Assembly: GCF_024734405.1 (NCBI RefSeq)
Contig: NZ_CP059556.1
Location: 2,232,001 to 2,296,000, forward strand
DNA length: 64,000 nucleotides
Source: Saccharopolyspora gregorii
GTDB lineage: Bacteria; Actinomycetota; Actinomycetes; Mycobacteriales; Pseudonocardiaceae
Direction: 5' to 3'
Shown: positions 45,852 to 55,900 of the stretch, piece by piece
Numbering within the stretch: position 1 is the stretch's first letter
How the letters are laid out: every line of letters starts with the position of its first letter
Program-made: the position numbers and the translations under genes
The notes under the pieces: model-generated
Seen by the model: the letters and a program-made list of their open reading frames with translations, nothing else
What the model was told of the DNA's origin: nothing
The model's database searches: none

Positions 45852-47117
45852 TCACAGCCACCCCGGCAGCACGAACAGCGCGCAGGACACCACCGGCCCG
45901 ACCGCGATCATGCTCAGGCCCCAGACCATCAGCCGCCGGAACACGCCCTCGCGCAGCTCCGGCGGAGCGCCCGCCACGACCAGCGCACCGCTGGTGGAGA
46001 ACGGCGAGGAGTCCACGACGGACGCCGACACCGTCAGCGCGATGATCATGCCGATGGCGCCGACCTGTCCGGTGAGCAGGAACGGCACCGCGAGCGGGAT
46101 GAGCGCGCCGAGGATCCCGGTGGTGGAGGCGAACGCGGACACCGCCGCGCCGATCAGGCAGATCACGAACGCCGCCAGCAGCGGAACGCCGATCCCGGCC
46201 ACGCCGTCGCCGAGGAACTCGATGGTGCCGATCCGCTCCATCATGCTCACGTAGGTCACCACGCCGCAGATCAGCAGCACCGTCGGCCACGCGACCTCGG
46301 CGACGCAGGACTTCGCGGTGCCCGGGTGCAGCACGCACAGCACGGTCGCGATGCTCAGCGCCAGCAGGCCCACGTCGAATTCGAGGGCGAGGGCGCCGAC
46401 GGCGAGGACGAGCAATCCGGCGAGCGTGAGGATTCGTTGCGCATCGAGCCGAACCGTGGTCCCGGTGGTCCCGCCGTTGGACAATTCCGCGGATTCTGGT
46501 TCGGCTGTTCGGCCGAGGAGTTCGCGTCCGCCGAAGAGGAAGAACACGACGACGCTCAGCGCCAGGTTGAACGCGAATTGGCTCGCCCACAGCAGCAGCG
46601 GATTTCCCGGGAGTCCGCTGCGTTCGACGACTCCGTTGGTGATTCCGCCGAAGATGCTGATCGGGGAGAACCCGCCCGCGGTGGCGCCGTTGATGATGAG
46701 CAGCCCCATCAGCATCGGGTTGATCCGGTACCGCGCGGCGAAGTTCAGCCCGATCGGAGCCATGATCGCGACCGCGCCGGGCACCACCGCGCCCACCATC
46801 GTCAGCAGGCTCGTGACCAGGAACATCACCCACGGAACGAGGGCGATGCGGCCGCGTACGGCGCGGACTCCGGCGTGGATCATCCAGTCGACGGTGCCGT
46901 TCGCCTTGGCGATGGCGAACAGCATGGTGACCCCGACGAGGACCGCGAAGAGGTCTCCGGGGAATCCGCCGAACAGCTCGTCGGCGCTGTCGCCGACCAG
47001 GAACGTGCCGATGAGGAATGTTCCGAGAAATGCCACGGCTCCCATGTTCACCGAGCGCAGCGTGGCGAGGAGGAATATGAGGACGAGCCCGATGATGGAC
47101 CAGATCTGTACGGACAT
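45852..47117 (-). CDS. MatC-like dicarboxylate carrier (SLC13/ion transporter superfamily)
   Basis: A 421-residue membrane protein with about 12 hydrophobic segments. The N-terminal part resembles the malonate/dicarboxylate carrier MatC: GAVAFLGTFLIGTFLVGDSA, LFGGFPGDLFAVLVGVTMLF, GAVVPGAVAIMAPIGLNFAA. The second half has ASTTGILGALIPLAVPFLL and VVDSSPFSTSGALVVAGAP, a re-entrant loop pattern. It should import a dicarboxylate or short hydroxy acid. First gene of an operon with the IclR regulator; the strong palindrome at 47160-47174 lies 43 bases upstream of its start. Divergent from the aminotransferase/dehydrogenase operon. Confidence 0.88.
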   Translation of the reverse strand: MSVQIWSIIGLVLIFLLATLRSVNMGAVAFLGTFLIGTFLVGDSADELFGGFPGDLFAVLVGVTMLFAIAKANGTVDWMIHAGVRAVRGRIALVPWVMFLVTSLLTMVGAVVPGAVAIMAPIGLNFAARYRINPMLMGLLIINGATAGGFSPISIFGGITNGVVERSGLPGNPLLLWASQFAFNLALSVVVFFLFGGRELLGRTAEPESAELSNGGTTGTTVRLDAQRILTLAGLLVLAVGALALEFDVGLLALSIATVLCVLHPGTAKSCVAEVAWPTVLLICGVVTYVSMMERIGTIEFLGDGVAGIGVPLLAAFVICLIGAAVSAFASTTGILGALIPLAVPFLLTGQVGAIGMIIALTVSASVVDSSPFSTSGALVVAGAPPELREGVFRRLMVWGLSMIAVGPVVSCALFVLPGWL

Positions 47118-47159
47118 GGTGCTCCTGGATTCGAGGCGGTCGTCGGCTCGGGAAGGGAG

Positions 47160-47174
47160 CGGAATTCATTTCCG
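47160..47174. promoter_or_regulatory. Probable IclR operator
   Basis: CGGAA-TTCAT-TTCCG, a palindrome with 5-bp arms and 5-base centre, very like the GGAAAT-type IclR boxes known in other bacteria. It lies between the divergent MatC-like (start 47117) and aminotransferase (start 47264) genes. A second weaker palindrome, CGAGA-tcaacg-TCTCG, follows at 47180-47195. Confidence 0.6.
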
Positions 47175-47263
47175 TGATGCGAGATCAACGTCTCGTGCCG
47201 GGGAAGTATGACCCCGCGCACATTTCACGGTCAAGGCTTCTGAATAGAACACGGGAGATTCCG

Positions 47264-48430
47264 ATGGCGCAGCCGATCGGCCGGCACTTCCTGCACGTTC
47301 CCGGCCCCACCAACGTTCCGGACCGCGTTCTGCGGGCCATGTCCGCACCCACCATCGACCACCGCGGCCCCGAGTTCGCCGCCCTCGCCGCGGAGGTGCT
47401 GGCGGGGTTGCGGCCGCTGTTCGGCACCACCGGCCCGGTGGTGGTCCACCCGTCCTCGGGCACCGGGGCGTGGGAGGCGGCGCTGGTGAACACGCTCAGC
47501 CCCGGCGACCGGGTGCTGGCCTTCGAGACCGGGCACTTCGCCGCGCTGTGGCGGGAGATGGCGGAGAAGCTCGGCCTGCGCGTCGACTTCGTGCCCGGCG
47601 ACTGGCGGCACGGGATCGACCCGGAGGTGGTGCGGGAGCGGCTGGCCGCCGACCCGGACGGCGAGATCCGGGCGGTGTGCGCGGTGCACAACGAGACCTC
47701 CACCGGCGTGACCAGCCGGATCGCCGAGGTGCGGCGGGCGCTCGACGCGGTGGGGCATCCGGCGCTGCTGCTGGTGGACACCATCTCCTCGCTGGGCTCG
47801 GTGGACTACCGGCACGACGAGTGGGGCGTGGACGTGACGATCGCCTGCTCGCAGAAGGGGTTGATGCTGCCGCCGGGGCTCGGCTTCAACGCGATCAGCG
47901 CGAAGGCGCTGCGCGCCACCGAATCGGCGCGGCTGCCGCGGTCCTACTGGGACTGGCGGCCGCAGCTGGCGGCGAACGAGCGCGGGTTCTTCCCGAGCAC
48001 TCCGGCGACGAACCTGCTGTTCGGCCTCCGCGAAGCGCTGGCGCTGCTCGACGAGGAGGGCTTGCCCGCGGTGTTCCGGCGGCACCTGCGGCACGCGGCG
48101 GCGACGCGGGCGGCGGTGCGCGGCTGGGGGCTGGAGGTGCTGTGCCTGGACGAGCGGGAGCACTCCCCGGCGCTGACCGCGGTGCTGCTGCCCGACGGGC
48201 ACGACGCCGACGAGTTCCGGCGGGTGGTGCTGGAGCGGTGCAACACCTCGCTGGGCGCGGGGCTGGGCAAGCTCGCGGGGCGCCTGTTCCGCATCGGCCA
48301 CCTGGGACACCTCAACGACGTGGGCCTGGCCGCGGCGTTGTCCGGGGTGCAGCTGGGGCTGGCCGCGGCGGGCGTCCCGTTCGACGAGCGCGGCATCACC
48401 GCCGCGCTGGCCGAGCTCGGGGAGGCGTGA
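47264..48430 (+). CDS. Alanine/serine-glyoxylate aminotransferase family protein (PLP, class V)
   Basis: A 388-residue aminotransferase. The N-terminal RHFLHVPGPTNVPDRVLRAM is the family start; VVVHPSSGTGAWEAALVNTL, VHNETSTGVTSRIAEVRRAL and LLLVDTISSLGSVDYRHDEW (PLP Asp) lead to the Schiff-base Lys in VTIACSQKGLMLPPGLGF. The C-terminal LGKLAGRLFRIGHLGHLNDV is also conserved. It makes glycine from glyoxylate using alanine or serine as amino donor. GGGAG lies about 6 bases before the ATG. Its stop overlaps the dehydrogenase start, so glyoxylate made by that enzyme would feed directly into it. Confidence 0.92.
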   Translation: MAQPIGRHFLHVPGPTNVPDRVLRAMSAPTIDHRGPEFAALAAEVLAGLRPLFGTTGPVVVHPSSGTGAWEAALVNTLSPGDRVLAFETGHFAALWREMAEKLGLRVDFVPGDWRHGIDPEVVRERLAADPDGEIRAVCAVHNETSTGVTSRIAEVRRALDAVGHPALLLVDTISSLGSVDYRHDEWGVDVTIACSQKGLMLPPGLGFNAISAKALRATESARLPRSYWDWRPQLAANERGFFPSTPATNLLFGLREALALLDEEGLPAVFRRHLRHAAATRAAVRGWGLEVLCLDEREHSPALTAVLLPDGHDADEFRRVVLERCNTSLGAGLGKLAGRLFRIGHLGHLNDVGLAAALSGVQLGLAAAGVPFDERGITAALAELGEA

Positions 48431-51297
48431 TGGGTGACCTGGAACGGCGGTTGCGGGCGGACCTGGCCGGTGAGGTGGAGTTCGACGACTACACGCGGCA
48501 CCTGTACTCCCGCGACGCCAGCATGTATTCGATCACCCCGCTGGGCGTGGTGTTCCCGCGCGAAGCGGCGGACGTGGCGGCGACGGTGGCGGCGGCCGCC
48601 GAGCACGGCGTGCCGGTGGTGCCGCGCGGCGCGGGGACCAGCCTCGCCGGGCAGACGGTGGGGCCGGGCATCGTGCTCGACTTCTCCCGCCACCTGCACC
48701 GGATCGTGGAGCTGGACCCGGAGGCGCGCCTCGCGCGGGTGCAGCCGGGCGTGGTGCAGGACCAGCTGAACCGGGCCGCCGCCCCGCACGGGCTGATGTT
48801 CGGGCCGGACACCTCCACCAGCAACCGCGCCACGCTCGGCGGGATGATCGGCAACAACTCGGCGGGCAGCGGTTCGGTGCGCCACGGCATGACGATCGAC
48901 CACGTGCGGGAGCTCTCGGTGGTGCTCGCCGACGCCTCCACCACCCGGTTCGGCCCGGTCGACGAAGCGGAGCGGCTGCGGCGCGCGGCGGGTTCCGGAC
49001 TGGAGGCGCGGCTGCACCGGGAGCTGCCCGGACTCGTCGCCGACGGCGCGATCACCGACGGCTTCCCGGACTTCTGGCGGCGCGCGGGCGGGTACCGGCT
49101 GGACCGGCTGGCCGCGCCGGGACCGTTCGACCTCGCCGAGTTCGTGGTCGGTTCGGAGGGCACGCTGGTGATCGCCACCGAGGCGGTGGTGGGCCTGGTG
49201 CCGAAACCGCGCCGCACGGTGATCGCCGTCGGGCACTTCACCTCCACGCAGGCCGCGATCGCCGCCACCGGCGACGCGCTGTCCTGCGACCCGTCCGGGG
49301 TGGAGCTGATGGACCGCACGATCCTGGACCTGTCCCGGCAGCGCATCGAGTACGCATCGCTGGGCACCATCCTCGAAGGCGACCCGGATGCGCTGCTGTT
49401 CGTCAGCTTCACCGGCGACGACGAGGACGAGCTGGTGGGCAGGCTGCGGCGGCTCGGCGCGCTGTGGCGCAGGCACGGGCACGGCTACCACACGCTGGAG
49501 GCGGTCACCCCGGCCCAGCAGGAGTCGCTGCTGAAGGTCCGCAAGTCCAGCCTCGGCCTGCTGATGGCCGCGGGCGAGGGCACCCGGCGGCCGCTGGCGT
49601 TCGTGGAGGACACCGCCGTGGATCCGGAGCACTTGCCGGAGTACACCGCGAAGTTCGCGAAGATCCTCGACCGGCACGGCCTGACCGCCGGGTTCTACGG
49701 GCACTGCTCGGTGGGCTGCCTGCACATCCGGCCGTTCGTCGACCTCGCCGAACCCGCCCAGGTGGCGACGATGCGCGCGGTCGCCGAGGAGGTGAAGTCG
49801 CTGGTCGCCGAGTACGGCGGGGTGAACTCCAGCGAGCACGGCGACGGGCTGGCCCGCAGCGAGTTCAACCGCGAGCTGTTCGGGGAGGAGCTGTACGCGG
49901 CGATGTGCCGGGTGAAGCACCTGTTCGACCCGGCGGGCACCCTCAACCCCGGCAAGATCGTCGAGGCGCCGCCGATGACCGAGCACCTGCGCGACGCCGA
50001 GCAGCCGGTGCCGGGCCCGTTCCGCACCAGGTTGTCCTTCGAGGTCGTCGGCGGCATGCGCGGCGCCGCCGACCGGTGCATGAACATCGGCCTGTGCCGC
50101 AAGAGCGCCACCGGCGTGATGTGCCCGTCGTACATGGCCACCACCCGCGAGCAGGACGCCACCCGCGGCCGGGCGAACGCCCTGGTGAAGGCGCTGTCCG
50201 AGCCGGATCCGAAGCGGGCGCTGGGCGACGAGCGGCTGCACGAGGTGCTGGACCTGTGCCTGATGTGCAAGGCGTGCAAGAGCGAGTGCCCGCTGGGCGT
50301 GGACATGGCGAAGCTCAAGAGCGAGACCCTGTCGCACCACCACGACCTGCACGGCGTGCCGCTGCGCTCGCGGGTGTTCGGCGCGATCCGGGCGTTGAAC
50401 CGGCTGGGGGCGGCGACGGCGCCGCTGTCGAACCTGCCGGGACGGATCCCGCTGCTGCGCAGGCTGGCCCGGCGCGCGCTGGGCATCACCGAGCACCGGC
50501 CGCTGCCGCGGTTCCAGCGCCGCCACCTCGCCTCCTGGTTCCGGGGTCGCGGTGCGGCGGGTCCGGCGCCGCGCGGACCGGTGCTGTTCCTGGCGGACTC
50601 GTTCACCACGTTCACCGAGCCGGGCATCGGCCGGGCGGCGGTGGAGCTGCTGGAGCGCGCGGGCTACGAGGTGCGGCTGGTGAACCGGGGCTGCTGCGGA
50701 CGCTCCAGCCTGTCGAAGGGGCTGGTGGACGACGCGAAGGCGAAGGCCCGCGACCTCGTCGCCCGGCTGTCCACTTCGGACGCGCCGATCGTCGGGTGCG
50801 AACCGTCCTGCGTGCTGACGCTGCGGGACGAGTCGCTGTCGCTGCTGCCGGACGACCCGGCGGCCCGCGACGTCGCCGGCCGGGTGCGCCAGCTGGAGGA
50901 ACTGCTGTCGGAGGCGATCGACGCGGGCGACCTGGAGCTCTCCGCCGACACCTGGCCCGCGGGACGGCGGGTGCTGTTCCACGGGCACTGCCACCAGAAG
51001 GCCGAGGTCGGCACCGCCGCCACCGTCGGCCTGCTGCGCCGCATCCCCGGCGCCGAGGTGGCGGAGCTCGACGCCGGGTGCTGCGGCATGGCGGGCTCGT
51101 TCGGCTTCGAGGCCGAGCACTACGAGCTGTCGATGGCGATCGGTTCCGACCGGTTGTTCCCCGCGGTGCGCGCCGAACCGGGCACCACGCTCATCGCCGC
51201 GACCGGGGTGTCCTGCCGCCAGCAGATCGCGCACGGCACCCCGCGCGCCGCGCACCACCCGCTGGAACTGGTCCGCGCCGCGCTCGCCGGCCGCTAG
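48430..51297 (+). CDS. Fused FAD-binding and Fe-S 2-hydroxyacid dehydrogenase (GlcD-GlcF / D-lactate dehydrogenase type)
   Basis: A 955-residue fusion. The N-terminal PCMH-type FAD domain (about residues 35-210) has VPVVPRGAGTSLAGQTVGPG and GPDTSTSNRATLGGMIGNNS. A FAD-linked C-terminal region (about 210-525) has YGHCSVGCLHIRPFVD and GVNSSEHGDGLARSEFN. The ferredoxin-like part follows, with CLMCKACKSECPLGVDMAK near 610 and an upstream Cys set in MNIGLCRKSATGVMCPSY. Last are the CCG-type cysteine clusters of GlcF: NRGCCGRSSLSKG, GCEPSC, GHCHQK, DAGCCGMAGSFGF. It oxidises glycolate, D-lactate or another 2-hydroxyacid and passes electrons to the quinone pool. Coupled to the aminotransferase (TGATG). 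Confidence 0.93.
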   Translation: MGDLERRLRADLAGEVEFDDYTRHLYSRDASMYSITPLGVVFPREAADVAATVAAAAEHGVPVVPRGAGTSLAGQTVGPGIVLDFSRHLHRIVELDPEARLARVQPGVVQDQLNRAAAPHGLMFGPDTSTSNRATLGGMIGNNSAGSGSVRHGMTIDHVRELSVVLADASTTRFGPVDEAERLRRAAGSGLEARLHRELPGLVADGAITDGFPDFWRRAGGYRLDRLAAPGPFDLAEFVVGSEGTLVIATEAVVGLVPKPRRTVIAVGHFTSTQAAIAATGDALSCDPSGVELMDRTILDLSRQRIEYASLGTILEGDPDALLFVSFTGDDEDELVGRLRRLGALWRRHGHGYHTLEAVTPAQQESLLKVRKSSLGLLMAAGEGTRRPLAFVEDTAVDPEHLPEYTAKFAKILDRHGLTAGFYGHCSVGCLHIRPFVDLAEPAQVATMRAVAEEVKSLVAEYGGVNSSEHGDGLARSEFNRELFGEELYAAMCRVKHLFDPAGTLNPGKIVEAPPMTEHLRDAEQPVPGPFRTRLSFEVVGGMRGAADRCMNIGLCRKSATGVMCPSYMATTREQDATRGRANALVKALSEPDPKRALGDERLHEVLDLCLMCKACKSECPLGVDMAKLKSETLSHHHDLHGVPLRSRVFGAIRALNRLGAATAPLSNLPGRIPLLRRLARRALGITEHRPLPRFQRRHLASWFRGRGAAGPAPRGPVLFLADSFTTFTEPGIGRAAVELLERAGYEVRLVNRGCCGRSSLSKGLVDDAKAKARDLVARLSTSDAPIVGCEPSCVLTLRDESLSLLPDDPAARDVAGRVRQLEELLSEAIDAGDLELSADTWPAGRRVLFHGHCHQKAEVGTAATVGLLRRIPGAEVAELDAGCCGMAGSFGFEAEHYELSMAIGSDRLFPAVRAEPGTTLIAATGVSCRQQIAHGTPRAAHHPLELVRAALAGR

Positions 51298-51415
51298 GCT
51301 GATCGAGTGATCGACCGGCGTTCCGGGCCGTCCGGCGGATGTGCCTGGAAGGCTGGTCGAGCGGACGTGTCGAGCTGGTCGGAGGAGTGGCCGTGGTGAT
51401 CGAAGGAGCCGGAAG

Positions 51416-51880
51416 GTGAACGGGGACGTCCTCGACCCCGACGCCGCCCGCGAACGCCTCGCCGCCTGGCGGCAGCGCGCCGAGCAGGTCGCGGCCAACA
51501 CGCAGGCGATGAGCGAGCGGATCGGCGAGATCCGGGTGACCGCGGGCGATCCGCAGGGCCTGGCGCAGGTCACCGTCGACTCCACCGGGTCGATGGTGGA
51601 CCTGCGCCTGACCGACGAGATCAAGCGCAAGTCCCCGGACGTCGTGTCCCGGGCCGTGCTCGCCGCGCTGGCCGCCGCGCGCAACCAGGCCGCGGACCGG
51701 TCGCAGGAGATCGTCACCGACACCCTCGGCGCCGATTCCGCGGCCGGGCAGGAGATCGCGCAGCGCCTCGGCGACCGGCTGCGCAGCGGACCGGACCCGG
51801 CCGAACCCGCCGAGCGGCCCGCCCGGCCGCCGCGCGACGAGTACGACGACTACGACGTGACGAAGGACTTCCGGAGCTGA
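51416..51880 (+). CDS. YbaB/EbfC-like protein of a type VII-associated operon
   Basis: A 154-residue protein with the YbaB pattern: a helical N-terminus (RLAAWRQRAEQVAANTQAMS), then a central beta strand set GLAQVTVDSTGSMVDLRL, then ALAAARNQAADRSQEI, and an acidic/Pro-rich tail. YbaB proteins bind DNA, but actinobacterial versions are commonly found beside small type VII secretion-type proteins, as here. The GTG start has GAAGGAG 7 bases upstream. Two bases separate it from the next gene. It is the first gene of the operon leading to the RHS toxin. Confidence 0.75.
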   Translation: MNGDVLDPDAARERLAAWRQRAEQVAANTQAMSERIGEIRVTAGDPQGLAQVTVDSTGSMVDLRLTDEIKRKSPDVVSRAVLAALAAARNQAADRSQEIVTDTLGADSAAGQEIAQRLGDRLRSGPDPAEPAERPARPPRDEYDDYDVTKDFRS

Positions 51881-51882
51881 CC

Positions 51883-52197
51883 ATGGCGGACGGGTTCGGT
51901 GTTGAAGCCGACCAGCTGCGGGCGCACGCGCAGAAGGTCGAGGCGCTCCAGGCGCGGTTCGGCGCGGTGAAGTCGGCGAGCGCGAACATCGCGCAGGACG
52001 ACCAGGCCTACGGCGTGCTGTGCTCGTGGATCCCCGGCGTGCTGGAAGGCCGGCACACCAAGCAGGACGAGCTGCTCGCGTTCGTGGAGGAGAACTTGGC
52101 GCAGGCCGCGCAGGCGCTGCGCGCGACCGCGGAGGACTACGACCGCCGCGAAGTCGAAGCGGGCGAGGGCTTCGAGGCCGCCGGAGGTGGCCTGTGA
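51883..52197 (+). CDS. Small WXG100-like/ESX-type protein
   Basis: A helical protein of 104 residues without a signal peptide: GFGVEADQLRAHAQKVEALQ, a short turn, then LLAFVEENLAQAAQALRATA and EDYDRREVEAGEGF. The form matches actinobacterial ESX-associated 'excreted virulence factor EspC-like' or type VII target proteins: two long helices and a C-terminal Y-x-x-x-E-like element (YDRREVE). It is translated between the YbaB-like and the larger WXG-type protein and is likely secreted with, or a chaperone for, the RHS toxin. No type VII motor gene is in the window. Confidence 0.72.
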   Translation: MADGFGVEADQLRAHAQKVEALQARFGAVKSASANIAQDDQAYGVLCSWIPGVLEGRHTKQDELLAFVEENLAQAAQALRATAEDYDRREVEAGEGFEAAGGGL

Positions 52198-52895
52198 GCG
52201 ACGATTCGCTGGTCGCCCCGGTCGAATCGACGCAGAAGGCGTGGACCGGGGCCGGGACGGCCGACAGCATCGAGGGCCTGGTCACCTCGATCCAGAGCGG
52301 CGACTGGACCAGCGGGGTGCTGTCGGGCGTCGGAGTCGGGCTGGAGGTCGCCTCCGCCGTGCTCGACCCGTTCGGCACCTTGCTGTCCAACGGCTTGGGC
52401 TGGGCGATGGAGCACTTCGAGCCCCTGCGGGAAATGCTCGACGAACTCACCGGCATGCCCGACGTCGTCACCTCGCACGCGAACACGTGGACGAACATGG
52501 CCGCGGAACTGGCGTCGATGTCCGAAGACCTGAAGGCGGACCTGGAACGCGACCTGCCCGGCTGGGAAGGGGAGGCCGCCGACGCCTACCGCGAGATGAT
52601 GGGCGCGAACGTGGACGCGATCGGCGGTCTCGGCGCCACGTCCGCCGCGATGGCCGCCGCGACCGAGGGCGCCGGCGGCCTGGTGCAGATGACCCGCGAC
52701 ATGGTGCGGGACCTGATCGCGGACCTGGTGGCGCGGGTCATCGTGTGGGCGGCCGAGGCGATCTTCGTCGTGACCATCCCGGTCGTGGCCGCGCAGATCG
52801 CGTCCGCCGTGGTCAAGTGGGTCGGGAAGATCACCGGCTACATCGGCGACCTGATCGACAGCCTCACCAACCTCACCAAGCTCATCGACGGCTGA
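52194..52895 (+). CDS. WXG-type protein, putative type VII partner of the RHS toxin
   Basis: A 233-residue protein. The middle region (about residues 85-165) is helical with a W-x-G turn, LPGWEGEAADAYREMMGANV, as in WXG100/LXG-type substrates. The flanks are hydrophobic: GVLSGVGVGLEVASAVLDPF near the N-terminus and AEAIFVVTIPVVAAQIASAV near the C-terminus. The GTG start overlaps the previous stop (GTGA). It lies 36 bases before the RHS gene. It probably forms a secretion complex with the RHS protein; this is inferred from the operon. Confidence 0.75.
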   Translation: MSDDSLVAPVESTQKAWTGAGTADSIEGLVTSIQSGDWTSGVLSGVGVGLEVASAVLDPFGTLLSNGLGWAMEHFEPLREMLDELTGMPDVVTSHANTWTNMAAELASMSEDLKADLERDLPGWEGEAADAYREMMGANVDAIGGLGATSAAMAAATEGAGGLVQMTRDMVRDLIADLVARVIVWAAEAIFVVTIPVVAAQIASAVVKWVGKITGYIGDLIDSLTNLTKLIDG

Positions 52896-52931
52896 CCGGG
52901 ATTCGCACCGGACCTACGTTAAGGCGGGATT

Positions 52932-55900
52932 GTGGCCAGGAGACCTCGCGGTGGGAACGGCGATGGTGGTGGTGATGCGCCGAGCAGGCCGTCGCAGCGG
53001 CACGGGAACATCGACGCGAGCAGCAGCGTCTCCGGCGCGCAGGACAGCATCCGGCAGACGGCGCAGGCCGGACGGCCCGGTGGGGGTTCGGGCCCGGCGT
53101 CGACGTCGAGCACGAGCGCGCCGCCCACCTCGGGCCGCCCGACCGGGCCGGAGCTCGGCGGATCCGACGTCGACTCGCCGAACGGCACGTCCCCGGCGGG
53201 CCGCAACGGCGCCCCGGACGACTCGTCGATCAACGGCAACAACCGCGGCGCCGACCGGGAACGGGTTCCCGCGGACCAGAAGAACACCTGCGGCGACCCG
53301 ATCGACATCGCCAGCGGCGACATGGTGCTCGCGCAGACCGACGTGGAGCTGGCGGGCGTGCTGCCGCTGGTGCTGCACCGGACGCACCTGTCGTCGTACC
53401 GGGTGGGGCGGCACTTCGGCCCGAGCTGGTCGTCCACGCTGGACCAGCGCTTGGAGGTCGAGGGGAACGAGGTGTCGTTCGCCGCCGACGACGGCACGCT
53501 GCTGTTCTACCCGCTGCCCGCCGACGATTCGCCGGTGCTGCCGCGCACCGGCCCGCGCCGCGCGTTGACCCGCACCGCGGACGGCTTCACGATCACCGAT
53601 GTCGAGCAGGGCCGCACGCTGCACTTCGGCGTCGGCCTCGGGCGCGCGGTGCTGCCGCTGCTGGCGATCACCGACCGCAACGGGCACCGCATCGACGTCG
53701 ACCGGGACGCGGCCGGAACTCCGCTGGAGATCCGCCACAGCGGCGGCTACCGCATCCGGGTCGACTCCGAGGACGGCCTGATCACCGCGCTGCACCTGCG
53801 GGAGGCGGCTGACGGCGACGACCTCCAGCTGGTGCGCTACGGCTACACCGGCCGCAGGCTCACCGAGATCACCAACGCCTCCGGCGTGCCGCTGACGTTC
53901 ACCTACGACGACGCGGGCCGGATCACGAGCTGGACCGACCGCAACGGCGCCTGGTACCGCTACGGCTACGACCACGAGGGCCGGGTCGTGCAGGCCGACG
54001 GTTCCGGCGGCTTCTTCAGCGGCACGATGTCCTACGAGGACGGGGTGACCCGCTGGACGAACTCGCTGGGGCAGCAGACCACCTACCACCTCAACGAACG
54101 CGGCCAGACGCTCCGCGAGATCAATCCCGCCGGCCACGAGGTCCGCTCCGAGTGGGACGAGTTCGACCGGCTGCTGTCCCGGACCGATCCGCTCGGACGC
54201 ACCGTGCGCTACGAGTACGACGAGGTCGGCAACCTGCTGGCCGCGACCCGCCCCGACGGTTCGCAGACCCGCTTCGAGTACAACGAGCTGCGGCTGCCGA
54301 CCACGGTGATCGCCCCGGACGGCACCGTGTCCCGCCGCGAGTACGACGAGCGCGGAAACCTCACGCGGGTGCTGGACCCGATGGGCGCGGTGACGACCTA
54401 CGCCTACGACGAGCACGGCCACCTCACCGCGATCACCGACGCGCTGGGCGGGGTGCGGCGCGTTGAAACGGACGCGGCCGGGCTGCCGCTCTCGATCATC
54501 GATGCCGCGGGGGCGACGACCCGGTACGAGCGGGACGGCTTCGGCCGCGCGTCGGCCGTGGTCGATCCGCTCGGCGGCACGACCCGGTTCGGCTGGACCG
54601 TCGACGGCAAACCCGCGTGGCGCACCCTGCCGGACGGCGCCACGGAGCGCTGGATCTACGACGGTGAGGGCAACCTCCGCACCCACGTCGACGCGCTCGG
54701 CCAAGCCACCCACACCGAGGTCACCCACTTCGACCTGCCCTCGGCGGAGGTGCGTCCCGACGGCACTCGCCTGGAGTTCGGCTACGACACCGAACTGCGG
54801 CTGACCAGCGTCACCAACGAGCAGGGGCTCGTCTGGCGCTACGACTACGACGAGGCCGGGAACCTCGTGCGCGAGACCGACTTCAACGGCCGCCAGGTCG
54901 CCTACCGGCACGACGCGGCCGGGCAGCTGCTGGAACGCACCAACGGCGTCGGCGAGACCACCACGTTCGTGCGCAACGTCCTCGGCGACGTCATCGAACG
55001 CCGCACCCCCGGCGCCACGACCACGTTCACCTACGACCTGGCCGGGCGCCTCGCCGAGGCGATGGACGGCGACACCCAGATCCGCTTCCAGCGCGACGCG
55101 ACTGGGCGGGTGCTCGCGGAGAGCGTCAACGGCCGCACCGTGCACTCCGCCTACGACGCCCTCGGCCGGCGGGTGCGGCGGAGGACGCCGTCCGGGGCGG
55201 AGAGCGCGTGGGAGTTCAACGCCGCCCACCAGCCCACCGCGCTGCACGCGGGCGGCCGGACGCTGCGCTTCGACTACGACGCCGCCGGGCACGAGACCTC
55301 CCGCGCGCTCGGCGCGAACGCCGTGCTCACCCAGGACTGGGACGCCAACCACCAGCTGCTGTCGCAGCACATCACCGGAGCCACCGGGCACCAGGTCCAG
55401 CAGCGCTCCTACCGCTACCGGGCCGACGGCCTGCTCACCGGCGTCAACGACACCCTCACCGGCCCCCGCACCTTCGAGCTGGACCGCGCGGGCCGCGTCA
55501 CCGCCGTGCAGGCCGGCGGCTGGACCGAGCGCTACACCTACGACGCCGCCGGGAACGTCACCGACGCGGCGTGGCCGGTGCCCGCGGGTTCGCCGGACGC
55601 CGATGCCGTCGGCGATCGCGAGTACTCCGGCACCCTGGTGCGCCGAGCGGGTGCGGTGCGCTACGAGCACGACGACCAGGGCCGCATGATCCTCCGCCAG
55701 CGCAGGCGGCTGTCGCACAAACCCGACACCTGGCGGTACTTCTGGGACGCCGACGACCGGCTGACCGGAGTGCTCACCCCCGACGGCTCCCGCTGGCGCT
55801 ACCGCTACGACCCGCTGGGCCGCCGCGTCGCCAAGCAACGCCTCGGGCCCGGCGACCGGGTGCTGGAGCAGGTCGACTTCACCTGGGACGGGGTGGTGTT

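Noticed and set aside
47944-51723. Long minus-strand open frame opposite the aminotransferase and GlcD-GlcF genes
   Set aside because: Antisense shadow of conserved genes, with no ribosome site or recognisable domain.
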